DNA of 64,000 nt from Oikopleura dioica (taxonomy: Eukaryota > Chordata > Appendicularia > Copelata > Oikopleuridae): assembly GCA_907165135.1 (NCBI GenBank), contig OU015569.1, positions 4,092,001 through 4,156,000 on the forward strand, given 5' to 3'. The position numbers and the translations under genes were made by a program. Below are positions 39,121 to 49,655 of this stretch, one piece after another (the stretch's first letter is position 1; each line of letters begins with the position of its first letter). The notes beneath the pieces were generated by a model, which saw only the letters and a program-made list of their open reading frames with translations, did not search any database and was not told the origin of the DNA.

Positions 39121-39662
39121 AAAGTCTTAAATACTGAAAACGCTAATTCCTCCACTGAACTTCTTGCTAGATTTTCAAGGAGACTGTGAACAGCACTTCT
39201 GTGAAAATAGACCCTTTCCAAAAGCGAATCTTAATTTGTGAAATAATTTCAGTAAAATAGTCAGTTCGAATTCTCCATTCGCGCGAATATGATACTCAAC
39301 CAAAAATAATTCAAACTTGCATGTTACAACTGCCGATTTTACCTTTCCCTGAATATTTCTGTCAACTTACACGTTACTGTCATACTGTACATAAACTATT
39401 TAACTCGTTCAAAAAGCAGTTTTTTGATAAACACTTCGACCCTATAAAATGGACAAACTTGAACGTTAATTATCACTCTCACTTTTACACAGAGCTCAAA
39501 ACGCACAATAAAGTCAGGGTTAGAAAGAAAGGGCTTTTCTTGCAAAATATGAAGCAGTGATTAAATATAACTTGATTAAATAGAACGGTAAACGAATGTA
39601 GATATTCAGCTTTTGCATAGATATTATTATCTCTGAATGCCATCTTTTCGTGATTGACGACT
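39121..39662. other. convergent 3' spacer between FoxF and the next gene
   Basis: AT-rich sequence with no exon-like frame. An open frame at 39321-39560 has no supporting signals. Confidence 0.45.
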
Positions 39663-40607
39663 TCAAACCTTTGTCTGAACTTGAGAGAAAGGATTTTCTT
39701 CCAACTGCGTTGCGATCTGAGCAACAGAACATGGGCACAAGAACAGGGTCACTTTAGTATTGATCATTTTCGAATAAAAACCGAGAACGTACCGAGGAAA
39801 CTTCGAAATATTTTTTTCTGCTGATGATAAATTTCCGTAAAGTGAATTCGCAGTGTCGTAAATAATAGAATTGCCACGATATGAAAGAACAAAATTATTG
39901 CTAAACCAGCAATATACTTTCCCTCCCAAAGCTTTTCCGAGCAGTTTTCGAAAACGCAATCATGGAGGAAAATAGAGACGCAAACGAGCTGAAAATACTT
40001 TGGTGATTGGTTTTTTTATATAGTTTTTTAACCTGAGAAATCCAGGCGACTGTACCGAAAAGAAGAAAGATCCAAGGTCTTTTAAAGTCCAGCCCCTTTG
40101 ACAAAGCAATAATGTATCCAGTTAGCGGCCAAAACGTCACAGAAAATAAAAGCCAATACCAATAGTCGGTTATGCAAATTCCTTTGCGCCTGCAACGCTA
40201 TTAATTTGTGATTTCTCAGCAAACGCGTACCTATGAGTGTTGTAGCATCCACAATTATAGATGCGGATTCTGCTCCGTTTGCTCAAAAACATTCGTCTTC
40301 GTAAATCATACAGGTCTGATTTGAACTTGTGTGGCGTAATATACTGAATCCAATCAAGCTCGTGAATCTTTGATAGATCTGCCTTGAGATTCTCAGTCGA
40401 TCTAGACACTTCAAGTGTAGCTTCTAAATGATGATGAAAATAGAGAATGAATTTTCTTCAATTACCTTCTACATTTATCGAGACCTGGCCGATACTCTGT
40501 TTAGTCTTCCTCAAAGGCGGTAACGGGTCAACCTTTGCCACATTTTTAAATCTATTAGGCCCAATTTTGATAGCTGCAAAACGAACTTGAGGATTCTCTT
40601 CTGCCAT
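39663..40607 (-). CDS. multi-pass membrane protein with PLAC8-like C-terminal motif
   Basis: Exons joined over introns near 40420-40465, 40189-40232, 39990-40033 and 39749-39793 give about 270 residues. A soluble N-terminus (LPPLRKTKQSIGQVSINVEE) is followed by a Lys/Arg-rich segment. Hydrophobic stretches then follow: YWYWLLFSVTFWPLTGYIIA, PWIFLLFGTVAWISQ and YIAGLAIILFFHIVAILLF. The last exon reads TLFLCPCSVAQIATQLEENP, similar to the CPCxxCQ-type end of PLAC8/cornifelin proteins but with a single CPC. The start ATG is at 40605-40607. The membrane location is clear from composition; the family link is tentative. Confidence 0.6.
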
Positions 40608-41470
40608 TTTCAAAAGTTTAATCGCTGCGTTTGGGTTCTTTTTTATGTTTTTCCTTTTGAAGCAAAATACACACTCAGAGCATTGCTGTCGTAGTAACCG
40701 AGAGGCTTATTTGCTTTTCAATATCTTTGATCGCTGTAATTCTTAAATTTGTTCTAGTTATCTCCAATTTTCATCTCTACTTGGATAAAAATGATCGCGG
40801 CCTTTATTCCGATCAATCTTTTATCGAGAATAATTTGTACAATTACTTATTTTTTCAATATTTATTAGCATTGTTTCTTATGTGAAAATCCCTTATTTAT
40901 ATATTAATTTCCGTCCACAAACGATGACAGAAACAAACAGAACCACTCGTTGATTTGTTAAGTTCCAACAAAAGGTCTTCTAGGAATAAAAAGGAGCTCA
41001 GCATGACGCAGTTCTCAAATAGATACAGACATGAAGGACAATAAAACTAGATACATATGTATCAAAGGCCTTCCAAGCCAAAGTTAAAATAAATATTCAA
41101 TTTTTGGCCAAATTTAAAAAGAGATAGAAGATGGCTACCGATTTTAATATGCACGATTTTTCGCATCCGAAGTATTTTCCTCTTTTTTTTTCAAAGTTGA
41201 CGACTATTTTTAGGTTTAAATATGCTATTCGCCGTCCAAGAGGTAACTCGCAAATCATAACAGTAGAAAAAGTATTTGCTCTGTCACTAATGGTGACAGC
41301 TTTGATAATCAAGTGTCACTGCTTGTGTTAGTACAACAACAGTTCGATCCAGAACAGAGCCAGTCTGTTTGCTCTTCATCCGACTGATTGTCCCTTTGTT
41401 CTCCGGGCTCTCATGATTCTGGGTCATAATCTATTTTACGAAATAAAAAATAAATTCAGAGGGCTTGCAA
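40608..41470. other. intergenic spacer
   Basis: No convincing exon. Overlapping frames on both strands at 41097-41331 are AT-rich and have no splice or start context. An AG acceptor at about 41459 suits trans-splicing of the next gene. Confidence 0.45.
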
Positions 41471-41815
41471 ATGCCGAAAGGAAACGTCAACATCGTGCAC
41501 GATGAACTCATCTGGAAGAATCACATCAGGGTACTCCAAGAATTAATTCCTCTCAAATATTTATTCTAATGCGTTTAGAACCAAAACGAGAGTCTCGCTC
41601 TCTGGGAGAGAAATTGGGGCTTCACGAAGGATCTCTACTCGAATATGCAGGTAAACTGGTTCCACGTTGAAAGAGAATGACAGTATCTCGTCTTGTAGAA
41701 AGAAATTAACGGCGAGCAAGAAGCAAGAGATCTCAAACCACCACCTAAAACTACCTCCGGCTTTTACGGATCAAGGCAGCCGAGTAAACTTCTGCTAGGG
41801 ATCTTCGATAATTAG
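41471..41815 (+). CDS. CIMIP1: ciliary microtubule inner protein 1-like (C20orf85/LLC1 family)
   Basis: Three exons (introns about 41531-41579 and 41652-41699) give about 85 residues. The conserved family features are seen in order: DELIWKNHI, a short helix, ERNWGFTKDL, and PKTTSGFYGSRQ. They match DEIWKYRLKAE, QNWGFL and PQTTQGFIGWRS of human C20orf85. That family binds inside axonemal doublet microtubules. The protein is shorter than the human one (about 137 residues), with the loss mainly between the two motifs. The stop is TAG at 41813-41815, followed by AATAAA near 41847. Confidence 0.68.
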
Positions 41816-42321
41816 ACCTACCCTTAGTCTTCGTTGATTCCAATTGAATAAATCCCGAAAAGCTAAAACTCGAAGGGCAACGAGTTCCAAAGAAATCAAT
41901 CCACAAGACATTAAAATGGCCAGCTGACGGCTGCTACTGAATTATTTTGCTCATTTTTTACTGTTTACTAAATAAAGTTTAATTTTCTACACAAAGCCAA
42001 TCTGTTTTGGAGTTGATCGACAATGTAAAGTTTTTCTAGAACCAGCAGAAAGGGATACTAACTTCAGTTTCGTGTTTTTCAGTTGCGGAGGCAGAACGCT
42101 CAGTGATGAGCATCCTCGAGAGCTGAGAAAGAGCGATCCTCTGCGGCGCTCCGCCAATCACGAGCTGTTGATTTCAGACTTTTTCACGGTCGGCGTAGAG
42201 AGCGTAAATTTGACTCTGATAGAGAGATAAACACTTTTTCCACCATTTGACTAGAATGAAATCACTTCTTTTTTTCTCAGCTGTAAAATTTTAAGATTGG
42301 CTAGCGCTTCGACGGTTTGCG
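41816..42321. other. intergenic spacer
   Basis: Contains the poly(A) region of the CIMIP1-like gene and the upstream region of the RFC-like gene. A GC-richer patch at 42105-42165 is not explained by any frame. Confidence 0.4.
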
Positions 42322-43140
42322 ATGGCAGAAGAAGTTGTTGGAAAGTACTGCTGGCTTGAACCATGGCTGGAAAAATATCGTCCTCAGAACTTCTCTGGTC
42401 TGGGTGCGATTTCTGCCCATGGTCCAGTCGCCGGTGCTGGACCGCTCAGTATCGACAAGAACAAAGCCGTTTTCCGTGAGATGCTCGATCAAGACAACAA
42501 CTATCTTCTGATGGTCAGCGGGCCGCCGGGCTGTGGAAAGAAAGAAGCGCTTCTCGACTTCGTCAAAGAAATGCACGGCGAAAACTCAGAAAGCATGTAC
42601 TACCAGATCAACGCTAAACAAGGAAATAGTTCACTAAGACTTTTCTCTATCGTTAGTTTTGAAAAAGAAACAACTTTCGAACTTTAATTTGAGGAGCCAA
42701 GGAAATTGAGCGACAAGCGTTGCTTCTGGCTCGTAGCGTTCCCTTCAGCTTGTATTGTCAGATATCGGGCAAGCCGAAAATCCTCATTGTGGAGGATTTC
42801 GACATTCTCAATACCAGCGAGCAAAATGCCTTGCGATATCTCTTTGTAAGCGAAAACTGGCGGCTGCGTGTCTTCTTGACTGTGCACGAGCCTGACAACG
42901 TGATCGTCTCTATCCACAAGCTGTGCGTCGAGTTGCCCTTTGATCCATCGGCGCACCAACGACGAATTCGCGAAAAAGTACACTCATCATTCCCTAGTTC
43001 TTTCAATTTCAAGTTTTAACCTCAGTTTCACATATTCACTGCCTGTATATTCTTAAGTTCACTATTTATTTGCAGTCTCGTTTCTGCCAAGTTCAGGAGA
43101 CATCCTATGTTGCTCTTGCCAAGAAAATCATCGCAGGTTG
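42322..43140 (+). CDS. divergent replication factor C small-subunit-like (RFC3-type) AAA+ protein
   Basis: The start region has WLEKYRPQNFSGL, the N-terminal RFC box. The Walker A motif is GPPGCGKKEALL, with the GKK seen in RFC3. The Walker B position reads ILIVEDFDIL, and NALRYLFVSENWRLRVFLTV corresponds to the sensor/arginine-finger region (ALRRTMEKY..RLIL in RFC3), but the RR pair is replaced by RY. The SRC box is IHKLCVELPF. An intron at 42623-42693 keeps frame only as GA-AG. The frame ends at 43138-43140 after about 210 residues, well short of the 350 of RFC3, so most of the collar domain is missing. A further exon at about 43228-43285 (SASDFMLKIEEW) could extend it but would overlap the CC2D1 start in another frame. 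Confidence 0.65.
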
Positions 43141-43267
43141 AGAATCAACTCGTTGAAAAAATACATGTACGTTGCTCCCCCAATTTCATTCGTCCTGTTG
43201 CAAGTTTTGTTCTGGTGCATGCAGGAGGCAGTAGCAGCGCTAGTGATTTCATGTTAAAAATTGAAGA

Positions 43268-46200
43268 ATGGGTAAAAAACAGCGTTCCAGTGGTAATCCT
43301 GGAATACCCGGTCTCAGCGGGATGGCTGGCTTCGGAGAGGTTCCACAGGTAGATTTGTGGTGAAATCAAAGAAATATAATTGTTAATAAAGATGGACTTT
43401 GATGATGCCGATCTGGAGGCAGAGCTTGGTGATATTCTTGGGGAGGATAGACCTAAACCAAAGCCGAAAGCAAAAGGCGGGAAGAAAGCGTTTTCTTCGG
43501 TCGAGGAGTGGGCCAACTTTGACAAAATGGTAGCGGGTTGCATGGACGATATCGGAGATGATGACGATGAGGATATTGATGATCCAGACCTACTAGCTGA
43601 GCTAATGGATGTTGCCGAAGACGAGGAAGAGCCCGCTCCCAAGCCGATTAAAAAGCCTCCGGCAATTGTATGTTAAATTTCTATTCTACGGTCAACTTGA
43701 TAATATTATCAGCCTCCCAGAAAGGTAGCCGCTCCTCCTCCTCCAGTGCCAGCGCAGGTTCCTGCGACGCCTGCCGTTTCATCGACGAGTCTTCTTACAC
43801 AAAGAATGGAAGAATATAAAACAGCTGCCATTAGTGCAAAAAATCGCGGTGACAAAGAATCAGCAATCAAGTTAATGGGAACATTCAAGGCGCTGAAACA
43901 GTGCGGTAACAATAATTCGAGTTTTGCTTGTCTTGAGATATTTCATAAGCACAAAACGGTGAAGGATTCGTTGATCCTGGACCTCCTTCTGGCATTCATG
44001 TTAACCAAGCCCCTCCGCCTCAGAATTCATCTTCCACTGCATCCGATACCGCAGCTCCTTCTTCTGGTGGTTCCCTTTTAGATGTTCTTCGACAACATCG
44101 TCATTTATTCTTTGTGCGTCTTCAAGCTGAAACAAACGCGTCAAAAACGAGGAGATACACCAAACAGCTGAAACAATTTGACGATGCTATCAAAGCTGTC
44201 GAAGCTGGTAAAAATGTGGATGTTTCCGGCTTGCCCGTTATGCCTGGAGCTCCGCCATTTCCTAGCGAGGAACAAGAAGTAGTCGCCCCTTCACCTTCTA
44301 CTGAAGAAGCAACGGAAAGCATTCCAGAACAGAGTCGTCCTGAAACGCAGTCAGAGCCGACTGTTGCCAAACCCCAACAGCCCCCTCCTCAACAAGAATC
44401 ACCTCAGAAGAAAGCAGCTATGCAGCAGCCGACTGAATCAGTTTCTTCGACAACCTTGGATCCTCCAAAGTCTGTCCTTGAAGGTCTTCTCCAGCGTCGA
44501 GAAATGATGCAGACAAGGAAATGTTTAATCTCATATTTATATCATTACGCAAATTAAATTTTTACTATTTTTGCGAATCAAAGAGTAAAAATTAACATCA
44601 ATAAGGGTGAAAGCAGAGACTGGCGCTAAAGCTCGACGACTAGAAAGACAGACGAAACAATACGATGCAGTAATAAAATCGTACAGAGGCGGAAAGGCCG
44701 TAGACTACTCATCGCTAGTGGTTCCTCCAGGGGCACCAGATATGCCTGGCGAAACGCAACTAACGCTGCATCAAAGGAACGATTATTACTAGTTTTCTAT
44801 CGATAATTGATATATTATGATAGATGAGGTGCTTGTGTAATCGGCACAGAATGAAACAAGCCGACGATAGTGGAGATCATGCTGCCCCATCGCCAATTAA
44901 CTCCCCGCAGAAAATGCCTTCCCCAGCGCAGCCTCAACAAGTGAACACTTCAAAATGCGCAAAACAACTGGAATTTCTTCAAAATAGACACGAAGAGTTT
45001 AAGAAAGCTGCGATTCAAGCCAGAGATAATGGGAACAGGCAAGAAGCGATGACTTTTATGAAGACCATGAAGTCGCTACAGAACATGATTGAGCATACCA
45101 AAAATGGCCTTCCATGTGATATCAGGTAATCCTTATTTATTATTATTGCGCATGTCGGGGAGTTGTTCGGTTATTTACTACTTTTCTAGTAAAGTCCCAG
45201 CTGCTCCTATTCCTTCTCGCCCAGCGATTGGAACGATTCAGGGATCACAAAAACGCAGTCCAGCTCACTCAAATCTGCTTGAAGATCTGCAAGAACAACT
45301 GAAGAAAGCAAAAACTCTATCAAAAACATTCACGGCTTTGAATATGTTGGATAAAGCGAGTATGATGGACAAATGGGCTTCTGAAACATTCCGAGATATT
45401 TCTGCAGTAGACATTCTAACAAAGCAAGGTCGACCAATACCAGATGTAATTTGGGAAACGCGGCGGGTGAAATCAATCAAGTTATTTACGCACATCGAGC
45501 CCAATCAATGCGAAATCAAAGTTGAGAATTTGCTCGAGATGCCGAAAGATCTCCACAACGAAAGTATATTTGTTCAAGGAACAGTTCTATAACGAATGCT
45601 TATTTCAAACATGAATCCTAAAGACGAATCGTAGGAATATGAGACAATAATTTGAACTGTAAATAGTGCACTTTCCATATCCAAGAGAGCCAGAATGCAT
45701 CTTCCGTTCTGGATACGTTAAATCGAGTGCGAACATCAACCTTGAATTTAAACATGTTGTTGGAATCGATCGTCAGAAGAATGCATTCAAACGAGCGATT
45801 GAACGAAAGCCTGTCGAGTTTGAAGTATTTAAAAAAGGAGGAATATTTAGTTCTGACAGGTAAGCGGCATTGTTTCGAAGCTTCGTATTAATCGTTTTAG
45901 ATCTCTTATGAAGAGCGCTATAAAGTTGACAGATTTCGAAACTGAATGTGAAATCAGAAAAGTCCTTCCCCTCGTCGCAAATAAGAAGTCAGTTGCGAAA
46001 ATTCAAGTGCGACTAAGACTGAGAGAGCCGATGGAGAAGGCTCAAGTTGTCGAAGAAGAAATGCAGTGGGCTATTCTCGACTCTGTTGCAAAAAAATCTC
46101 AAGCGAAGAAGCCGGCCACCAGAGCTCAACCAACATCACAATCGGCAGCTCAGCAACGGAACTCAAACTTGCCAAAATTAAAACCAAAAAGCGCTCTGAA

Positions 46201-46498
46201 ACATGATATTGCCATTGCGAAGGGAGGGATCGAAATCGCGAAACAAAAAAGAGATCAAGAAAAGTTCCAAAAGTTCTCACAACAAGTCAAATTACTTGAA
46301 GACGAATTGGCACGTTCTCGGGAATATGCGAGATCGCACCCGGCTGATTACAAAGTGATTTGCGCAAATTATATTCAAAAATGTATGACTGGACTGGAAA
46401 TGGCTGAAGAGCAAGGATGGACGGAACAAGCTCTCGATATCTCGAAAAAAATTGGCGCATGCAATGCCGAAATCAAAAGTCTAAGCGAGGGCTTTTAA
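43268..46498 (+). CDS. CC2D1: coiled-coil and C2 domain protein 1 (Lgd/Freud-1 family)
   Basis: The start MGKKQRSS is followed by DDADLEAELGDILGE, as in CC2D1A/B. Four DM14 repeats are recognisable: TQRMEEYKTAAISAKNRGD, LRQ..RLQAETNASKTRRYTK, REMMQTRVKAETGAKARRLE, and LEFLQNRHEEFKKAAIQARD. Pro-rich linkers separate them. A C2 domain comes near the C-terminus (VHFPYPREPECIFRSGYVKS, RAIERKPVEFEVFKKGG) and a helical tail ends at 46498. Lgd proteins bind the ESCRT-III subunit Shrub/CHMP4 and control endosomal trafficking of Notch. Three introns need GA-AG borders: 44518-44605, 44777-44849 and 45579-45666. An out-of-frame ATG at about 43249 precedes the proposed start. Confidence 0.88.
44518..44605 (+). 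other. GA-AG intron 1 of CC2D1
   Basis: Exon ...ACAAG joins intron GAAATG...AATAAG and exon GGTGAAAGC. This restores the DM14 repeat (MQTRVKAETGAKARRLE). No GT donor keeps the frame. Confidence 0.75.
44777..44849 (+). other. GA-AG intron 2 of CC2D1
   Basis: Exon ...CAAAG, intron GAACGATT...GCACAG, exon AATGAAAC. A GT donor after the TAC codon would create a stop, so GA-AG is the simplest solution. Confidence 0.65.
45579..45666 (+). other. GA-AG intron 3 of CC2D1
   Basis: Exon ...TTCAAG, intron GAACAGTTC...AAATAG, exon TGCACTTTCC. The join rebuilds the C2 domain (FVQ then VHFPYP). A 7-bp inverted repeat, ACAGTTC at 45581 and GAACTGT at 45654, lies just inside both ends. Confidence 0.75.
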
Positions 46499-46575
46499 TC
46501 ATAAAATACCGATTTAACATAAGTGAATCGCGGCTAACTTAGAAATCACCAAATAAATTATTTTCTTAAGCCTAT

Positions 46576-47255
46576 ATGAAGCAGTTAAGGTTGTCTACTT
46601 TGCTACCTCCTCCAATCATTCGCTATTTTAATCGAGAAGAAGCAAATGGCCAACCGATGCAAGCTCACCAACGACGCACCAAAACCCAGCTACTAATGGA
46701 AGCTCACAACAAAATCAAAAAGATGCTCAGCCCGGAAACTACTCCCAGCCTCCTCCAGTTAATAATCCTTCCCACAATACACAACACGCTTTTCCGCCAC
46801 CTAACCACCAAAAAATTCGAAAGAAGGGCCGCCGGAATGATAGAAAAAGTCACGGTGGAGGTACCACTTACAGATCGAATGAAAGAAAACCATCTGCACA
46901 ACGACAAAATGAAAGAGAAGAAAATCGACGAAAGAAAACATCGAAAAATTCGAAAAAAGATAGAGCTCCTCCTCCAGAAACTTGTTGTCTTCCAGGGACT
47001 CGCTCTAAAATAACACCAGATGAGAGCGAATCAAGGAGCAGTCAATCTTCTGAATTCAAAGAAAAGTCCAGCAAAGTCAGGGATGATACGATGGAACGAA
47101 GTCATCCAACTCCGAGTTATCCGAGTCCTGCTCCGTATATGGACCAAATAGATCTTATGCCTCCTCTTTTTACTGGTAACCCCGTTTCGGAAGAGGGCCC
47201 AACGACTCGTCTGCCTCCTTCAGAAAACGGTGTCAACGCGCCAGCAGCAATATAA
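46576..47255 (+). CDS. disordered basic/proline-rich protein
   Basis: The short first exon (MKQL) joins over a 47-nt GT-AG intron (46590-46636) to a long frame of about 205 codons, ending TAA at 47253-47255. The composition is Gln/Asn/Pro-rich, then strongly basic (HQKIRKKGRRNDRKSHGGG, REENRRKKTSKNSKKD), then Ser/Pro-rich. It is predicted to be disordered, and the basic block could be a nuclear localisation or RNA-binding region. Overlapping methionine-started frames in this stretch are shadows. The acceptor at 46569-46570 lies 78 nt after CC2D1, which suggests an operon. No family is recognised. Confidence 0.6.
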
Positions 47256-47454
47256 TACTTCACTTCGAATATATCCAAATAAGTTCAACTTTATTCATTC
47301 TAATTCTTCAATATTCAACAGAAAAACTCAATCCGCTCAAATGAAACCCCAGATTGTCTTCTTCTTGATTAAAATTTCTGTGATTTCATTGATTCAAAAG
47401 TTATTCAAAATTCTATCTACTGTTCAATGTCAGCTTTAACAAACATAAATTAAG

Positions 47455-48133
47455 ATGTCGGTTGGGACGGATAGTGGGAGAAGGAGTAACTCAGCAGACG
47501 AAGCTCCAGATCCTGCTACTTTCTATCAATGTAATGTTTGCCTCGACACAGCTAAAGATCCAGTTGTTTCATTGGTAAGCGTAACGACTTCAAGTTGTTA
47601 TCTGATTGTGTTCTTCAAGTGTGGGCATCTATTCTGCTGGCCCTGTATTCATCAGTGGATAGAAACGAGACCACAGAAGCAAGAATGTCCGGTTTGCAAA
47701 GCTGGAATCGGAAAAGACAAAATGGTGCCAATTTATGGACATGGTCAAGGTAAAGTTAGCACGACTCTCGCAGGTAATTAAAAATCCTATTAGAACAAAC
47801 AGATCCGCGAACGAAAAACATTCCTCCCCGACCTCAAGGATCGCGTCCAGAACCGGATCGTCGCGGGGCATCTTTTGGAAACCCGCTCGGAGGAACGCAG
47901 TTCTCATTTGGAATCGGCGCTTTTCCTTTTGGACTTTTCGGAATCGGATTTAACGCAGCTGGGGGTGGGTTCTTCGGCGCACCTCAAGCTCCTAACCAGG
48001 TAACAGCAGTTGAAACTAACAGTCATAACGTATTTTTTATCAAAAGGGCCAAACGACAGAGGACGAAGAATTCCTATCAAAGGTGTTTCTTTATATAGGC
48101 TTGATATTCATCGTGTGGATATTCCTATCGTAA
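47455..48133 (+). CDS. RNF185: RING E3 ubiquitin ligase of the RNF5/RNF185 family
   Basis: The RING is complete once a GT-AG intron (47576-47619) is removed: [30 protein letters not shown], and [14 protein letters not shown]. Next come the family motif PIYGHGQ and [15 protein letters not shown]. Two hydrophobic segments follow ([17 protein letters not shown] and [16 protein letters not shown]), the latter at the extreme C-terminus. This matches RNF185/RNF5, tail-anchored ligases of the ER that act in ER-associated degradation. The protein is about 185 residues, the normal size. Introns also lie near 47750-47801 and 47999-48047. The symbol denotes the family; RNF5 and RNF185 cannot be separated here. 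Confidence 0.92.
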
Positions 48134-48547
48134 AATGTCTCTTGCCGCTCCAAATTACCTTCCGCAATAATTTCATGTGTATTTAATGAATTTTAAAACC
48201 AAAATTTTCAAAAAATGAAGAAACTATCCTCTTTCTCGAAAACTTTAAAAAAGTTGTTTTACTTTTACTGTACCACCCCGCATTGAGGCTCGGAACTTAC
48301 TTTATGAACCGTAAAGAGTAGACGATTTTCAGTGTATATACAGCTTCGTGACTACTAGAAAACTGAATAAAGCAATAGGGAGTCAAACTTAAACTCCACC
48401 ATCAGTAACTGTAAAACAACTTCGGGGAACTATTCCGTTGTTTTTTATCACTACACTTTCCTCATTTCGCTTCAACTGTTCGTTTGATCAATATATGTAT
48501 GATTCTTTCTGATTCAAAAAAGCCTCCAAAAGTGTTTTGAAGACAAG
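48134..48547. other. intergenic spacer
   Basis: AT-rich spacer with no exon-like frame; it contains the 3' end of the RNF185-like gene and an AATAAA near 48366. Confidence 0.45.
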
Positions 48548-49010
48548 ATGTTAAATTGGACCAAACCGCGACTGGCGTCGATCGCCGGTCGATCGCGCAC
48601 TTTGAGAACGCGGACTGAGAGTGTGCCAAATTTAAAATTGAAAGAAGCGATTTCCGGATACGAATTTAACTCTAATGTCGACTCAGCAAATAAATACGAC
48701 GAGGGACCCTACAATTTTAACAAGTAAGAGTTATTTTCTGCTGAAATATTCAGTCAAAGTATTTTCCAGCGTGGAGTCATCCATGTACGCTCATCACATT
48801 AAAATTGGGGAAGAGTTGGAAAAGCGAAACGCAAAGCATCAGAATCTCCAGCGACAACACTTTATGAACACTCGTTACTCGCAGGGACGGGCTCTAACTG
48901 GAGCTCAATTGAAAGATCGTTTCTATACGATCCCAGAATCGGACTTGGAAAAGCTATCGCCCACTCACGCAAGGCAGCCTTTCAAGGGCGACTTGCGACA
49001 CACAAGGTAA
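48548..49010 (+). CDS. hypothetical basic protein, about 137 residues
   Basis: Two exons join over the intron at about 48725-48769. The start (MLNWTKPRLASIAGRSRTLR) is basic and could be a mitochondrial presequence. The second exon is Arg/Gln/His-rich (IGEELEKRNAKHQNLQRQHF, GAQLKDRFYTIPESDLEKL). The stop is TAA at 49008-49010. The composition would also suit a small axonemal protein. No family recognised. The gene converges on a small minus-strand gene whose stop is 70 nt away. Confidence 0.5.
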
Positions 49011-49079
49011 ATTGAAAATTCTTGGGATCAGGTTTTATTGCCTCGGGTACGGTAATTTGATGGGATAAAGAAAGAAGTC

Positions 49080-49346
49080 TTAAACTTGGAAGACGTTGTA
49101 AAATCGATTCGCTTTTCTTAATTCCTTGTCAATAAAGTCTTCCAGCGGGTCGTTGAAAAAGTCAACGGGCGATCTCATTTCGTCTTTGAGATGCTAAACA
49201 AGAAAGTGTTTCGTTAGCTTTATAAGTAAAAGTATCTTCACCTTGTATTCGTCTTGCTCTAGGTTCGGGTCGGCTTCTTCGTACTTTTGGATATCTGCAA
49301 GCTTTGTAGCGAAAATAACGTTAAAAAATAAAAGAAAAAAGCGCAT
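49080..49346 (-). CDS. small secreted peptide precursor
   Basis: The start MRFFLLFFNVIFATKLADI is a strong signal peptide. The rest is acidic (KYEEADPNLEQDEYK). Across a GT-AG intron (about 49197-49241) it continues HLKDEMRSPVDFFNDPLEDF and ends at a TAA at 49080-49082. The whole is about 72 residues, with no cysteine in the mature part. The size and signal fit a secreted factor or a precursor peptide. No dibasic cleavage pair is obvious. The frame could start upstream at 49403, but the methionine at 49346 places the signal peptide at the N-terminus. Confidence 0.55.
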
Positions 49347-49655
49347 TTTAGTATTGACTGAAGGTTTGACTGTGCTTGGACAGTAATAGTCTTTATATTG
49401 CAAGGAAAGAGCTCGCGGATCATCCCAGTGAACCCTGAACTCTTTACCGGGACTCGGTCGTTAATAAATAATCATTCAACGACACCAAACGATGCGTATC
49501 ATAATGATACTCATCAACATCGTGAGAACGTAGATGCTGTCGTTTGCCTGTGAGACTGTTTTTCATGGCCCTAAGTGATTTCTCTCATGAATGATTCAAA
49601 TATAACATTTTCCATCTTCAGGCGTGAGACGTTTCACAACAAAAACGCGACGAAA

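Noticed and set aside
39321-39560. Open frame of 79 codons downstream of FoxF
   Set aside because: AT-rich composition, no acceptor or start context, and it lies in the convergent 3' spacer.
41097-41331. Overlapping frames on both strands upstream of the CIMIP1-like gene
   Set aside because: Neither has a recognisable motif or spliced partner; composition is AT-driven.
46704-47013. Long methionine-started frames on both strands over the disordered-protein gene
   Set aside because: A single longer frame starting from the spliced MKQL exon explains the stretch, so these are shadows.
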